From Sophora flavescens (Eukaryota; Streptophyta; Magnoliopsida; Fabales; Fabaceae): a stretch of DNA of 64,000 nt. The translations under genes were made by a program, and so were the position numbers. Below, piece after piece: positions 47,101 through 58,105 of this stretch (the first letter of the stretch is position 1; every line of letters starts with the position of its first letter). The notes below the pieces were generated by a model, which saw nothing but the letters and a program-made list of their open reading frames with translations, did not search any database and was not told where the DNA came from. The stretch spans positions 106,177,888 to 106,241,887 of the forward strand of contig CM061067.1 of NCBI GenBank assembly GCA_030762895.1, written 5' to 3'.

Positions 47101-47323
47101 TCTAAGTATATGCCTGTGAACGATCCTACTGATATGATATCCTCAACAGTGTTTTGTAATATGCATAATATACTTATATTGTGATATGCCATTCTATATG
47201 AAGTTGTATACTTTATAAGTTAAGTTTTTAATTTTTACGTATTTTCACGTTAAGCATGAGATTAAGTAATTAAATATTGAGGTTTTAATCTAATGACACA
47301 AAGGGGCACATTGGGGTGTCTCA
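44195..47323 (+). repeat. Element A 3' LTR, 3129 bp
   Basis: It begins TGTAACACC and ends TTGGGGTGTCTCA. It matches the 5' LTR along its length except for a deletion of about 450 bp (junction near 44768) and many single changes. It carries the tandem repeat at 45056-45475 and the palindromic array at 46303-46530. Confidence 0.9.
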
Positions 47324-47899
47324 CCCTAGGTGTAGGGTATCACGCTACAAAGTGAAGGATGGCGATTCTAGTTGTGATGCGGTCACCAAGGGTCCTCATG
47401 CGAAGGTGTTATGGTATCTTCCAGTAATTCTGCGATTCAAGCGATTGTTTGCTAATGAAAAGGATGCAAAGAATATTAGATGGCATGCAAATGATAGGAA
47501 ATGGGATGGACAGTGTTTTATATCAGTGATCCTTCTAACAAAAGGTGGTCGGTGGTTCTCCCGGGAAAAAACATGTATAATGGTTGTGAGGGAAATCAAG
47601 ATTCAACTCTTGATATTTCTGATACACCTTCTTTCTCAACACGGGTGCCTAATTTCAATGAGGAAAATGAAGTGGACGATGTACATGCTACTCGTAATGA
47701 TCACCAAGAAGGGTTATGGGAAAAATTTACTACTTGACAGGTACCACATCACTAATTATTAGTTTGAGTTATGTTTAAAGTAATATTATATGTTTACGTT
47801 GATATTTATAAGTTATTCTTACGTTGATCGATATTTATAAGTTATGCTTGATATTTATCCAGACATACTGATAACTTTTTTTTGTCTAAACAGGTATAC

Positions 47900-50800
47900 A
47901 TGGCTGATCCTGAGGATATCCCTCCTTCTTGCAACGGGTCGGAGACCCCGTTTACGGGTAGAAAGGGTAGACGTGCCACACGAATAAGGAATTTGACTGT
48001 CAACCGTGGTTCAAATCAAAGGATAAGAATCGACTTTGATGCTAATCTCGAACCTATTGGGCCAATGGCAGAGCAAGCCTAGTATACTTATTGAGCATTG
48101 GAAAGATGTACCGCGGGGCGTGAAGGATCAAATATGGGAGAGTATTCTGGTGTCTATAATTTTACGTCCTGTGTTTGTATCTACTTTATTTTAATCTTAT
48201 TAATATCATACAGTAATTCATTGATTCTTTTGGTGTTAATGTAGCTCACCTTTGACCTGCCGGATACGATGGATATGAAGAAACATTTGATAAAGTACGC
48301 TGGTAAGCGTTGGAGGGCTTTTAAGGTGGACCTGGACAGATATTATGTATTCAAGCCAAGCTATGAAAAGAACCCACTTGAGGTGTACCCGTTTCTTGAC
48401 CAAGCGACGTGGGATCGCTTTGTTCAAAGCCGACATGATCACAGCTTTCAGGTTAACTTATTTGAGTTGTCTCTAAATTTATGTAATTTCATTAATTTTA
48501 TTAATTTACTTATGTAATTTAATTGTCTTCTATTTATAACAGGAGAACAGGAAAAAGGGGCAGGAAAACCAAAGCAAGAAAGTCTACCCCCATATACTGT
48601 CTCGTGAGGGATATAAAAAACTTGACCTGGCAATTGTGGAAGAGGAAAAGAAAAGACTTCAGAAAGAAGCATCTCAGGCAGATCCTACAGCTGATAATCG
48701 TCCAGAAGTTGTTGATCCACCTCCACCCCCATGCCATCGTAAATGGTAGAGGGCCCGACAAAGAAGTACGGGAAAATATACATCTGAGGAGGCCCGCCAA
48801 GTAGCTAAGAATATTGTAAGTATAATTTGAATTGTAATTGTGACTTTAACAATGTTACCGAATTGTAACGTGACCTAATATTTTATATGTTTTAGGATGC
48901 CTTGGACGAGCAAGCCACTCAAGGAACCTTTGTTCCTAGAGGACGCGAGGATATCTTAGCTGCTGCCATCGATAAACAAGACCACCCGGGCTGTGTCATT
49001 GGTGTTGGATGGGGCGTTGGCATTCACCAATACCATGGTTCATCTTCACACCAACGCCACGGGGATGTTGATGCAGATAGAGAACGGCTAAAACGGGAGA
49101 TTGCATATGAGCTTAGACAGGAGATGGCCCAGCAGTTTTCCCAGTAGCTGGCAATAATGGCTGCTATGTCCCAGCAAAACACAGGCATCCAACCCTCTAT
49201 CCAACCCTCTGTCCATGTGAGCAGTAAGGTCTCATGTGATCCTCCTCATCAGCCTGAAAATGATGATGATGATAATGATGACGACCCTGATAGGTGTGAG
49301 CTGTATGTTGATGATCATCATGATCGCTGCTTAGTGGCATTGGGGAGGGCACATAACTTAGGTAATACCATACACCACCGTTTATTACATGATGATCAGG
49401 TGAGGGTCGTGGTTAAGATTATTTGAGATGTTGATGCTCGAGTCCCTGTGCCCACTGAGGAGGTTCAAACAGTGGGCCAGGCCCAAGGTAACTTCATCCC
49501 TTGGCCAAGAACATTGGTCAGGTTTCTTGTTGCATCTGAGGTATTCAATTAGTTGTATTTTTCTATATTTATAGTTGAAATTATTTATTATTGTTTAAAG
49601 ATAATGCTTTTTTTTAGGATGTTGGAAATGATATTCTGCCTAAAAGGTCGGATCCAGGAAGACCAAAGAAGTCTGCTCCTGCCAATGTATTCATTTGACC
49701 ATTCAATTAATTACGAATGAAATAACTTAACTGTGATTACTAATGCACATCTTTGTTGTTTAGGGGATTGACAAAGGGGATCCTGGTGGTGTTTTTAAAT
49801 GTCTGGTTGTACAGGTTGTGACCATGGAGGCTGACGCAGCTTTGGTAAGGTTGGAACATGATGCCAGGTCAGGTGACGATCTGTATATCCCAAAGAAGGA
49901 AATTATGGAGTTGGTGATCGATCGTGAAATGGCTAGTGCTGCACACATATCGTTATGGTGCATGTAAGTACATTTTATTTGTAAGTTAAGTAATTAAATT
50001 TTAAATACTATGATAATTAATATGTTTTATCAATATATTAGGTATCTGCATCGCATGTTAGTTGATCAGGGCAACCTTACCCTTTATGGGTTCATTGACC
50101 TTATGCTCATTCAGGGTGATGTTCTCCTAACATCAGAAGACCCGATCGCCACCATACGTGATATACTTGCCGGAGATGATCATCTGTTCTACCTTGTGCC
50201 TTATCTCAATAAGTAAGTACCAATTATTTAATTATAACTATATATGACTTAGTTACTAATTGTTCCGCAAATGTAATAAACATTGGCAATTGTTGATCTT
50301 GTGCCCTCGGTTGAATGTCGTGGTCTTCTTCTGCTTGATGGGAAATAAGCCGGCGAAGGAACTGAAGATCATCATGGAAACGTAAGCATTAAAATAATTT
50401 ATAATCAGTAATGGAATTGTTTTAATCATCTGAAATCTATAAGATATACTTTAATTAATGTTTATTTTCTTATGGTAGTTCTATTGATGCAATTCACATG
50501 CTGCGTGGTGAAAGGAGTCGGGCTATTAGATGGATTATTCCTAACGTAAGATATTTATTAGTAAAAATGATTCAAGCGCAGTGGGTATAACTATTGATTT
50601 CTATTTAATTCCTTATATTCTAATTGGATTTCATTTCTACGTAGTCCCGTAGACAACGTGGATCATGGGAATGTGGATATTATCACTGAAAGATGGCAGG
50701 AGGTAAATTCTAATTGGTAACACAATTAGTTGTAACAGTTATAGATTCGTTATATGTTTTATTTTAGTTTATTACTTAAAAGATATAATCTTATGTCCAA

Positions 50801-50920
50801 TTAAACTTGCAGATATTCAACAATCCGACTCCACTCTCTGATGCTAACATCAATAACATAAGGATGCGTTGGGCAACTTTCTTTCTTGAAGTGTACCAAA
50901 CACAGTTTGTATGTAGTTAG
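47900..50920 (+). pseudogene. Transposase_24 plus Ulp1-like gene of CACTA-2, broken
   Basis: Exons are visible at about 47900-48160, 48245-48451, 48543-48815, 48896-49540, 49619-49686, 49765-49963, 50041-50213, 50280-50381, 50480-50544, 50645-50702 and 50814-50920, nearly all with GT-AG borders. The first half is Transposase_24-like (TGRKGRRATRIRNLT, DFDANLEPIGPMAEQA, GKRWRAFKVDLDRYYVF, then DHPGCVIGVGWGVG). The second half resembles an Ulp1/C48 cysteine protease (LYIPKKEIMELVI, KHWQLLILCPRLNVV, RQRGSWECGYY with the catalytic-type Cys). Lesions are a frameshift near 48072, TAG at 48747, TAG at 49145, an AG-less acceptor before 50280 and a stop after ECGYYH. The catalytic Asp position also seems changed. 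The second half could instead be read as a separate gene. Confidence 0.78.
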
Positions 50921-51169
50921 TTTATAAACGCATCATGTACTAGCTATACTGTACTTTTGACTGATATATGTTTTGACTTGAAATCTATAATATATCATAT
51001 GCGGCTTTTTGGTTTCTAATTATCTTTGTTGTCTGAATGTAATTGAATATATTTATTGTTTGTAATCTTTTAATTTAGTGAGTCTTGGTTGTACAAAAGT
51101 GATTGTGTTGAGAATATTTAGATTCTGTATTGATCTGGATTACTGGATTACCGAAACAGGGGAAAGGAC

Positions 51170-51572
51170 TGTCACTATTGTAAAGGGTTTTTTTTTAAAA
51201 AAATACTTTCACATCGGTTTCTGAAAATACCGATGTGATAACCCAACATTTCACATCGGTTTCTTAAAAAATGGTGTGGTAACCCCACTTTCCACATCGG
51301 TTATTTTTAAAACCGATGTGAAATGCTGGTTTCCACATTGGTTTTTAAAATAACCGTTGTGGAAAGTGGGGTTACCACATCGGTTTTTCAGAAGCAGATG
51401 TGAAAAGTACTGAACAGGTTACATTGTCAATACTGAAACTGAATTTTTGACATCGGTTTCAAAACCGATGTGAAAAGTGGCAGTAAACCACATCGGCCGT
51501 TTCAACATCAGTTTGAAAACCGATGTGAAAAGCCAAAAATAACCAATGTGAAATCCCTTTTCTACACTAGTG
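51170..51572. repeat. CACTA-2 right subterminal repeats and TIR
   Basis: TTTCACATCGGTTTT and AACCGATGTGAAA alternate about ten times; the end is CTACACTAGTG at 51572, followed by ACT. Confidence 0.88.
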
Positions 51573-51575
51573 ACT

Positions 51576-52293
51576 CTAAACCAAAATAAGTCCTCTCCAA
51601 CCTAAACCTATACATTGTTAGAAGAGGTGAGAAAGTCGTCACCATCTCCATTTCCATTTTCTTTCGTTTTCAGTTTTGCTCTCTTTTTTCCAAGAGACTC
51701 ACTTTGTTCTTTCTTTTTATGGTTCAATGTGGTCTCTAGGTTCCTCTTAGAGCAAGCGAAGCTTCATTAGTGGTGTGGAGAAAGTTTTACCACAAAATCC
51801 TAAGGGGGGGAGGAAGATGCCTTCTTAAGGATTTGGAGTAGAATAGGCTTAGGAGGGGATTCCCTCTCCCGTTTGTGCTTGCTTTTCTTGTTTTTCATTT
51901 CATTTTGATGAGTATATGTTTGATTTTTATGTGTTTAAATGTTCCCTAATAGATGTACATATAAGACATTGTGTTATTTAGGTTAGATAACTTGATTAGG
52001 GTTCTTAAAATCCTATTTAAGTTTAGATCCCATTTATAGACTTATGATCTATTCTTGAAAGTAACTTAGAAAAATTTCAACATGTAGGGCTCATACCATA
52101 TGGGGTCACTGTTTTGACCTATAAGAAAAGGGAGCCAAAGCTCCTAAACCATCCCTTAATGACACTCAAATTCATGTTTAAGGAGTGGTCAAGAAAGCTT
52201 TGGAAAACTAAGAAGGAAAGGGTTAATGATGAGTCACTAAACTCAAGTTAATGAATGGACCAAAATTTAGTTTTAGTGGAATCAAATCCAAGT
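51576..52293. other. Unassigned sequence right of CACTA-2
   Basis: AT-rich with a C/T-rich patch (51640-51730). No gene or element ends are recognised. It is where the interrupted sequence left of 11070 should continue. Confidence 0.4.
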
Positions 52294-52380
52294 TGTAACA
52301 TCCTTGGCTGCTTTATGGATTGACGACTGTCCCACAAACCAACATGTGTCTTTTCAGCTTTGTCCTCACTCACACGCTTC

Positions 52381-52494
52381 CTAGGAAAACTTCCCAGGAG
52401 GTCATCCATCCCAGAATTGCTCCAAGTTAAGCACGTTTAACTGTGGAGTTCATAAGTGATGGGCTCCTGAAAAGAAGATGCATCTTGTTAGTAT
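52381..52494 (-). ncRNA. 5S rRNA-like segment in left Cassandra LTR
   Basis: On the minus strand it includes the box C-like GGGATGGATGACCTCCTGGG and the box A-like AGTTAAACGTGCTTAACTT in 5S order. The 5' part of the 5S sequence is less similar. In Cassandra elements this part can be transcribed by RNA polymerase III (published for the family). Confidence 0.75.
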
Positions 52495-52860
52495 AGATAG
52501 TACCAATCAATTCATATAAGCGTTCCTCAACCGTATAGTCCCATACCTACACAGTCTCAGGATCCCTCTCATTCGGGTGTGCAATCAGTTCATTCATGTG
52601 TCCCTCCACCTAGAAGTCTGCCAGGAGCCGTTCCTTGTCCGTGTCTTCTTGCACCGGCGACCACTCCCCGCCCTCGTCGGCACCCGGGTGTTACATGCCC
52701 ACCAGCTTCCGCTTGGTTCGCCCCCAAACCACACAGTACTGGGAGAGGTGTCATTCTGATACCATTTGTAACGTCCCTGGCTCCTTTATGGATTCACGAC
52801 TGTCCCCACAAACCAACACGGGTCTTTTTAGTGTTCTTTGTCCTCACTCACACACATCTT

Positions 52861-52975
52861 GGGAAAACTTCTCAAGAGGTCACCCATCCCAAAATTGCTC
52901 CAAGTCAAGCATGCTTAACTGTGAAGTTCTTAAGTAATAGGCTCCCGAAAAGAAGATGCATCTTATTAGTATGGG
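52861..52975 (-). ncRNA. 5S rRNA-like segment in right Cassandra LTR
   Basis: Same layout as the left copy but more diverged: GGGATGGGTGACCTCTTGAG for box C and AGTTAAGCATGCTTGACTT for box A. The box A copy is closer to 5S than in the left LTR. Confidence 0.72.
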
Positions 52976-53177
52976 TAGTAACAATCAATTCATATAAGTC
53001 ATCCTCAAATGTATAGTCTCATACCTACACAATCTCAGGTTCCCTCTCATTCCGGTGTGTTATTGGTTCATTCATGTGGCCCTTCGCCTAGAAGCTTGTC
53101 AGAAGCTGCTCCTTGTCCGTGCCTTCTTGCACCGGCGACCACTCCCCGCCCTCGTCAGCCCCGGGCGTCACACAAGT

Positions 53178-54502
53178 CTCCTTAGACATGTAGAATTCGG
53201 ACAAGATGGGGTCTAGTGGCATGAAAAATTGTTTGAACAATTGGGCCTTCTAAGGTGCAATGATAAAAATATGACTAATAGGACTTTTAGAAAAATTTGG
53301 TGAACTTCATATGTGAGCTTTCATAATTTAACTAGGGTCATTAGTAATTAGGATATCTTTCTAATAAGATCAAATATAGTTAGTTAGACTAGAAGTCAAT
53401 TCGATTAGAGGGAGCATTCTTGGTTGGGCCCAAAGTCCATCACTTAGGCCCAAATCAAGTGAAAACAACCAAACAAAGCAAATGGGCCTAAAATCCCCTA
53501 TGGTGGCCCACAACCATTTAAGATTTATTAAATGGTCCATGTTTAATCACTTGAGTACTTAGGAATGTTGATTTCTAAGTTGTAGATAATAAACTAAATT
53601 AATACCAAGTTGATCCACTTAGGATTTTTGAGAAAAAAAAACTCCTATAAGTGAAGACTTAGTTACCAACTTTGAGACCATTGGTGTATTCTTGAAAGAT
53701 TTTTGGACCAATTGTTACTCCTGGAATCTTAATGGGCTTGGCCTGATTAATTGAAGAAGAATGTGAACATTAATGAAATTGGATGATAATTATCTACTCT
53801 TGAATGACTACGAATTTAATTTGGATGAAACTTTTATGGTTGATGGACACATGCCTAACTCACTTGGATGAGATGATTACTTGAAATAACGCGATTGTAC
53901 AAATAACTGCATTGTGTCCATTCTTGCATGTGGTGTCTATGAGGAGATACACCCAAGTGTGGGTGGGAGTACTAAGGGAAGGTCGAGATGACCTAAGGGG
54001 TATATTCGGTGTGGAACCCCACCAAGACTGGGTGGTAGCTCCCCTATTGTTGTGGTATCCGAAGCAACACAGATGTACCAGCAACGAGACCTTGAACTAC
54101 TTAGGATCAATTGATGACGTTTCCGATTAGCCGTGTGGCGTGCAATTGTTTTGTTTTTAAGCACTTGTTTTGGCTAGATGTTAGAGAAACGTTGACTCCT
54201 GATTGCTCCTCTGTTGTTGTTTTTGTTTCTTCGGATATTGAGTCAATTGGCACTCAAGAGTCATACGTGTAGGCATACGCATATGCATTTATACATGTTA
54301 ATATTTAATGTTAAATTATGACCTTGATGAGAATCTGTATGGATAAGTGAAACCTTTATCTTGATTACTTTATGAATTATTTATGTTGTGTACCTAAGTT
54401 ATATTCTACTCTGTTACCTTATGACTTTAGATTGGTTATCTTACCTCCTTTGCATGTTTTGTGTTGGACTGGTGTTTATTGTTATTAAAGATGCCAAGAC
54501 CC
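53178..54502. other. Unassigned, probably old retroelement sequence
   Basis: No protein recognised. The part at 53935-54120 (GGAGTACTAAGGG, GTGTGGAACCCC, CCAAGACTGGGTGG) resembles gypsy LTR sequence, but borders are not visible. Confidence 0.35.
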
Positions 54503-55695
54503 GGTGTTGGAACCAAAAGTAAGATTTTGGTCGAATAAGGAAATTCGGACATCCGGAAGGTAAGCTGCCGAAAGGAATGCATTAAAAAATGGTTAAGTAT
54601 AAAGAGAGGCATTCCGACAGAGACTTTCTAGAACATAGTGTCGAAATAAGGTGATGTCAGAATAAAATTAAGTGGAAGCTAAGAGGTTTCCATGGGAATA
54701 CTACAAGTCATGAATTACATTATTCGATAGACATGTACTCTGAAAGGAAAGTTTCAAATTAGCAAAGAAGAATGTCTTCGAAACGGACTAGTAATTCGAC
54801 ATAAGCCAGAAACACCGACGGATCATAGCGTTAGTGGGATTGACCACTCCGAGCCACTAACATTAAGGTGGCCTATTCATGCAAAAATGTGGGAGCATCG
54901 ATGAGTTGGAAGTTACACTCTGAAGTAGCTCAAAGCCACGATCAAGTTAGTGGAGTAGTGGACATTAGATCTTAGCTGTAAGTATAATAAACACATGTGT
55001 CAATAGGACAGATGGCAGTAGATTAGGACTTAGTCAGTTATTTCTTTTCTCTATAAATAGTGCTTATTCTGATTTACAAACGATTGGATACTTTGATCAC
55101 ACTCCCACAACATCCTCACACTCACAACATGATTAAAACAAAATTACGTCAAGTATGCCTTCCCAAATTTATTTCCAGCAGCTTTATTTTTAATGCAAAT
55201 TTCTTCTTCTCCATCATCCCTTAGCTTTCTTTCTCTTTCTCTACTCACTTTACTCAAAGCTCTTTGCTAACTTGATTAATTGATTGTTGAACTTGAAATC
55301 CTCTGCAAATTGGTGAATTCTTTGCGCTTTTGAACATTTTTTGTTTTGCAAACTGTTTACTTGCATTTTTAATTTTCTTGCAAATTTACTTTACTACATT
55401 TTTCTTTCTGCTCTTTTAGTTTACGTAAGTTTTTACACTCTTAGTAGTGTTTGATCCATTTTTCTTTGCTTTTACATTCCTAATTGTGTTTTTGTTGAAA
55501 TTAACATTTTTTTTGCCTTTAGTTTTTTTGCTCATCGAATTTAAGGCAATTTTTTACAAAACCCTGTGCAAGATTACCATAAAAAAGGAGAGAGTCATCA
55601 ATCACCTGATAATATTATTTTGTTGAGTGCGTTGTTAGAAACACATAAATCTAATTTTAACAGCAACACCCGGATGTCGAAGGTACCTCGAGACA
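54503..55695 (+). other. LTR- or leader-like sequence
   Basis: It starts TGTTGGAACC, has a clear TATA box (TCTATAAATAG, about 55050) and is followed by T-rich sequence and a C/T-rich patch. It could be the 5' LTR or leader of a gypsy element, but no PBS or second LTR is seen. Confidence 0.35.
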
Positions 55696-55899
55696 ATGAC
55701 CCTAACCATGGAGGACCCTAATGGGTTCGTCCCGGACCTAGTGACTCGGACCATGCTCAATCATGGTCCAGTTACCTTTACATTGGAGTTCGTGAGCTTA
55801 CCTTCTTTTACTTTCCCAGGCCCTTGGCGCATTATATATCCTATTCCAGATGTAGTATGGCATGCCCGTACTCATGAACCCTCTAGTCCAGTCTACTAG
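55696..55899 (+). CDS. Unrecognised short ORF
   Basis: 67 aa open frame (the in-frame ATG after EGTSRQ is MTLTMEDPNGFVPDL) of balanced composition, ending at a TAG. It follows LTR-like sequence and may be the start of a decayed gag. I recognise no domain. Confidence 0.25.
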   Translation: MTLTMEDPNGFVPDLVTRTMLNHGPVTFTLEFVSLPSFTFPGPWRIIYPIPDVVWHARTHEPSSPVY

Positions 55900-56039
55900 G
55901 CTCTGTCTGCTTCTTCTGCGAATAGACCTCACCCCCACCCAGACTTTGGTATGGGACCACCTGGACACATCCAGGTGGATTCAAACAGCTCCGAGCTAGT
56001 AACTAATCCAGGCTTGATACTTTTTGTTGAACTTGGTTC

Positions 56040-56303
56040 TGTAAGCCCCGATAACTCTACGACTTTTACTTGGAACTTGTCTTTAAGTAGCTGTGAATGA
56101 TGATATGATATATGACATTATGCTCATGAAACGACGATGTTTTGTGAAACTTTGCTATTTTATTCTGAGTGCCCGGAGGGCCGTTGTATGTATATTCCTA
56201 TTTATTACCTGGATATAATGCATGATAATTAAAGGTGATAGTTGAAGTAAATATATGCATATTAGGACAGGTTATTATGATGGGATACTAATGGGGTGTC
56301 TCA
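56040..56303 (+). repeat. Possible short gypsy LTR remnant
   Basis: It begins TGTAAGCCCCGATAAC and ends ATGGGGTGTCTCA, the end matching element A's LTR. The 5-bp flanks (GGTTC and ATTCC) do not match, so it is either truncated or not a clean solo LTR. Confidence 0.35.
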
Positions 56304-56419
56304 ATTCCCTCAAATCCTCTTACCTACTTAAAATTGATACATGTGTAAGTCACTTGTTATATATATTTGAAAAATATTCATCAATCATGAGATTTTAATA
56401 TTTTCTCTTTTGTCAAATA

Positions 56420-56770
56420 CACTACAAGAAAATAGAATGTTAGCGACCGATGATTTTGTCCGCTAAACAGATAAGTTCGAACGCTAAAATAGTTAGCGAC
56501 CGAAGAAACATGTTAGCTAAAACATTGGTAGCTCATGTGTTTAGAAATCAAATTTAAAGTCGGTAGCCAATAACGACGCATAAATTCGGTCTCTAAATAA
56601 AAAAAAAAGATAGTAGCAAAATATGATTCTAGACATATGTTATGGGACCACATTTGTGATAAAATTTTAATCGAAAAGTGGCTTCACAATTAGTGATGAA
56701 TCTATAATTTGGTTGCTAAATAATTGATACTAAATTGGAGATCGAATTATGACCAATCACTAATTTTTTT
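56420..56770. mobile_element. CACTA end remnant, CACTA-1/3 family
   Basis: It begins CACTACAAGAAAATAG and has degenerate TTAGCGACCGA motifs to about 56770. The other terminus is not visible. Confidence 0.6.
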
Positions 56771-58090
56771 CATTTTTTTAGAATTACATAAATATTAAGT
56801 TAAGTTATTATTTGTTTAATATTAAATAATATCAAATTTAAGGTGATGTCTACGTCTAGTTCCCAAGCTTCGCTTAAGGGCTTCACTATATCCAAATCGT
56901 TTGTACAACATAGAGATACCTCACTCTAATACAAACCATAACCTTTATGGGATACGTCACTCACAAACCTTTTCTACCTCAAGAGATGCCTCACTCTTAA
57001 ATAATTTTGGGATTCCTCACCCCACAATCAATATTAGAAATACAAAAAGAGTAAAGGAAATTCCAAGCACTTTTTTTGTGCAAGAGGTACAAAAAACTCT
57101 ATAATCATCACTTGTAATGGAAAGTAGTTGGCTCAACATTTCAACAATATAACAGTGTATCTGAAATTAAAATTTTGTGTTTTGAACTCATAGACTTGAA
57201 CCCTTTATATATAAATCCATTAGGGAAACAAAATTTGAAAGTTAGTTGGGTTTTTATGTTGTGTATTCGAATACTCCAATATGATATTCGAATACTTTGT
57301 TGTGGTATTTCAATACCATCAAGAAGTATTCGAATACCCTGCTCTAAATGCCTCTAACTTTCCCAACGGTTCAATGTATTTGAATACTATCCATGGTAAT
57401 CGAATACCCTACTGAAAAAATGACAAAACACTTCAAGTAATCCAATACATGAGTTGGTATTTAAATAATTTTTATGGAACAAAAAAATTTCTTCAAATAA
57501 TCCAATATTCAATTATGTAACTTTACATTTAAAAAATAATTTTATATTCGTGGCATTTTATTCTAGTCCTTAATTGATCACTATTTTAGGTTTGTCGGTT
57601 TAAAATTTCATGAATTTTTTTTTAGTTTGTGAGGCCAACTAGCCATTTTTTTTACAAGGAGATGTTAACATCAAAACCTATAAATAAAGAAAAATTACAT
57701 CAAAAGGTTGTATCATAAAAATCATAATTTGAACTTCGTATGGAGAGTTACATTGTTACTCATAAGCGCATTAATTGGAGAGATACATCATCTTCATTTT
57801 CCCCATCATTATCTAAAATCTCTCCATTTTTTATGATAACAACACTTTTAATTTTGATTATATCCTATCTTGCTTAAAACTACCCTATTAACTAAGTATT
57901 GCTTTAAACTCTCTCAATCAAGCTTGTTTTCTCTGTCGGCCAAATATATGGACCATATAATAACCAATCGTACATTCCTCACTAATGCCCTACATTCTGG
58001 TCCCTTTCACAATATTCAAAGCAAGCTTGGAATGCTCAATATTCACATTCTAGATTCTAGCTTGGGGGGGTGTTAACTGTATTTTCAGTT
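56771..58090. other. Unassigned AT-rich sequence
   Basis: It contains the TATTCGAATAC series at 57256-57475 and nothing that I recognise as coding. Confidence 0.4.
57256..57475. repeat. TATTCGAATAC palindrome series
   Basis: Three clear copies of TATTCGAATAC and at least five diverged ones (such as TATTTGAATAC, TAATCGAATACC) are spaced 20-40 bases. Confidence 0.7.
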
Positions 58091-58105
58091 TTTCAATTTA
58101 GTTAG

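Larger units (their letters stand above)
19151..47323 (+). mobile_element. Gypsy element A (Tekay/Del-like), deleted, with nested B and C
   Basis: TGTAACACC...TGTCTCA LTRs flank it and CCCTA is duplicated on both sides (19146-19150 and 47324-47328). The 5' LTR is 19151-19183 plus 32640-36211 (about 3.6 kb without element B) and the 3' LTR is 44195-47323 (3.13 kb). The internal part is 36212-37989 plus 43906-44194, only about 2.07 kb, with a gag pseudogene and no protease, reverse transcriptase or integrase. Long LTRs, the PBS TGGTATCAGAGC and the gag sequence suggest a chromovirus of Tekay/Del type. Confidence 0.9.
18499..47737 (+). pseudogene. TNP2-type CACTA transposase, split and internally deleted
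   Basis: Coding pieces are 18499-19150 and 47329-47737. The first starts MDRGRMNAIRTSDEYENG, the transposase-associated domain (GRFYCPCVNCL, REHLICEGI), and runs into the N-terminus of the TNP2 region (LYPGC, ARNGWSDKSF, KKIHACPNDCILYR). Gypsy A interrupts the codon after ECP; across the CCCTA duplication the frame continues as CRVSRYKVKD and ends the TNP2 N-terminal part near 47490. There the sequence jumps, in another frame, to a C-terminal piece (FYISDPSNKRWSVVLPGKN, 47501-47737) of DUF4216 type. The catalytic middle, normally several hundred residues, is absent. A TAG at 18823 also breaks the first piece. TNP2/TNPD is the CACTA transposase that cuts at the termini. Confidence 0.88.
11071..51572 (+). 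mobile_element. CACTA-2, CACTA transposon with nested insertions
   Basis: The left end is CACTAGTGCAAAATATG and the right end is the inverse of CACTAGTGTAGAAAAGGG. ACT flanks both sides (11068-11070 and 51573-51575). Both ends carry ACATCGGTT/AACCGATGT subterminal arrays. Removing CACTA-3 (13060-17303) and gypsy A (19151-47323) with their target duplications leaves about 8.08 kb, an ordinary autonomous size. Inside are a TNP2-type gene, then a Transposase_24 plus Ulp1-type gene, both plus strand and both broken. The TNP2 core is deleted, so the element cannot now move itself. Confidence 0.92.
52294..53172 (-). mobile_element. Cassandra-type TRIM element, 879 bp
   Basis: Two LTRs of 402 and 406 bp (52294-52695, 52767-53172) surround only 71 bp. 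Minus-strand LTR borders are TGTGACGCC or TGTAACACC and CGTTACA or TGTTACA. CAAGT flanks both sides (52289-52293, 53173-53177). The minus-strand PBS TGGTATCAGAATGAC (52764-52750) adjoins the right LTR and a purine-rich GGAAGCTGGTGGGCA adjoins the left. Each LTR carries a 5S rRNA-like segment, the signature of Cassandra. It has no ORF; the plus-strand ORFs here are artefacts. Confidence 0.93.

Noticed and set aside
52381..52494. A functional 5S rRNA gene
   Set aside because: It is within an LTR with TSD and PBS, is diverged in its 5' half, and is duplicated only with the LTR; Cassandra explains it.
52577..53016. Plus-strand ORFs of 60-145 aa
   Set aside because: They are antisense to Cassandra LTRs and their 5S-like segments.
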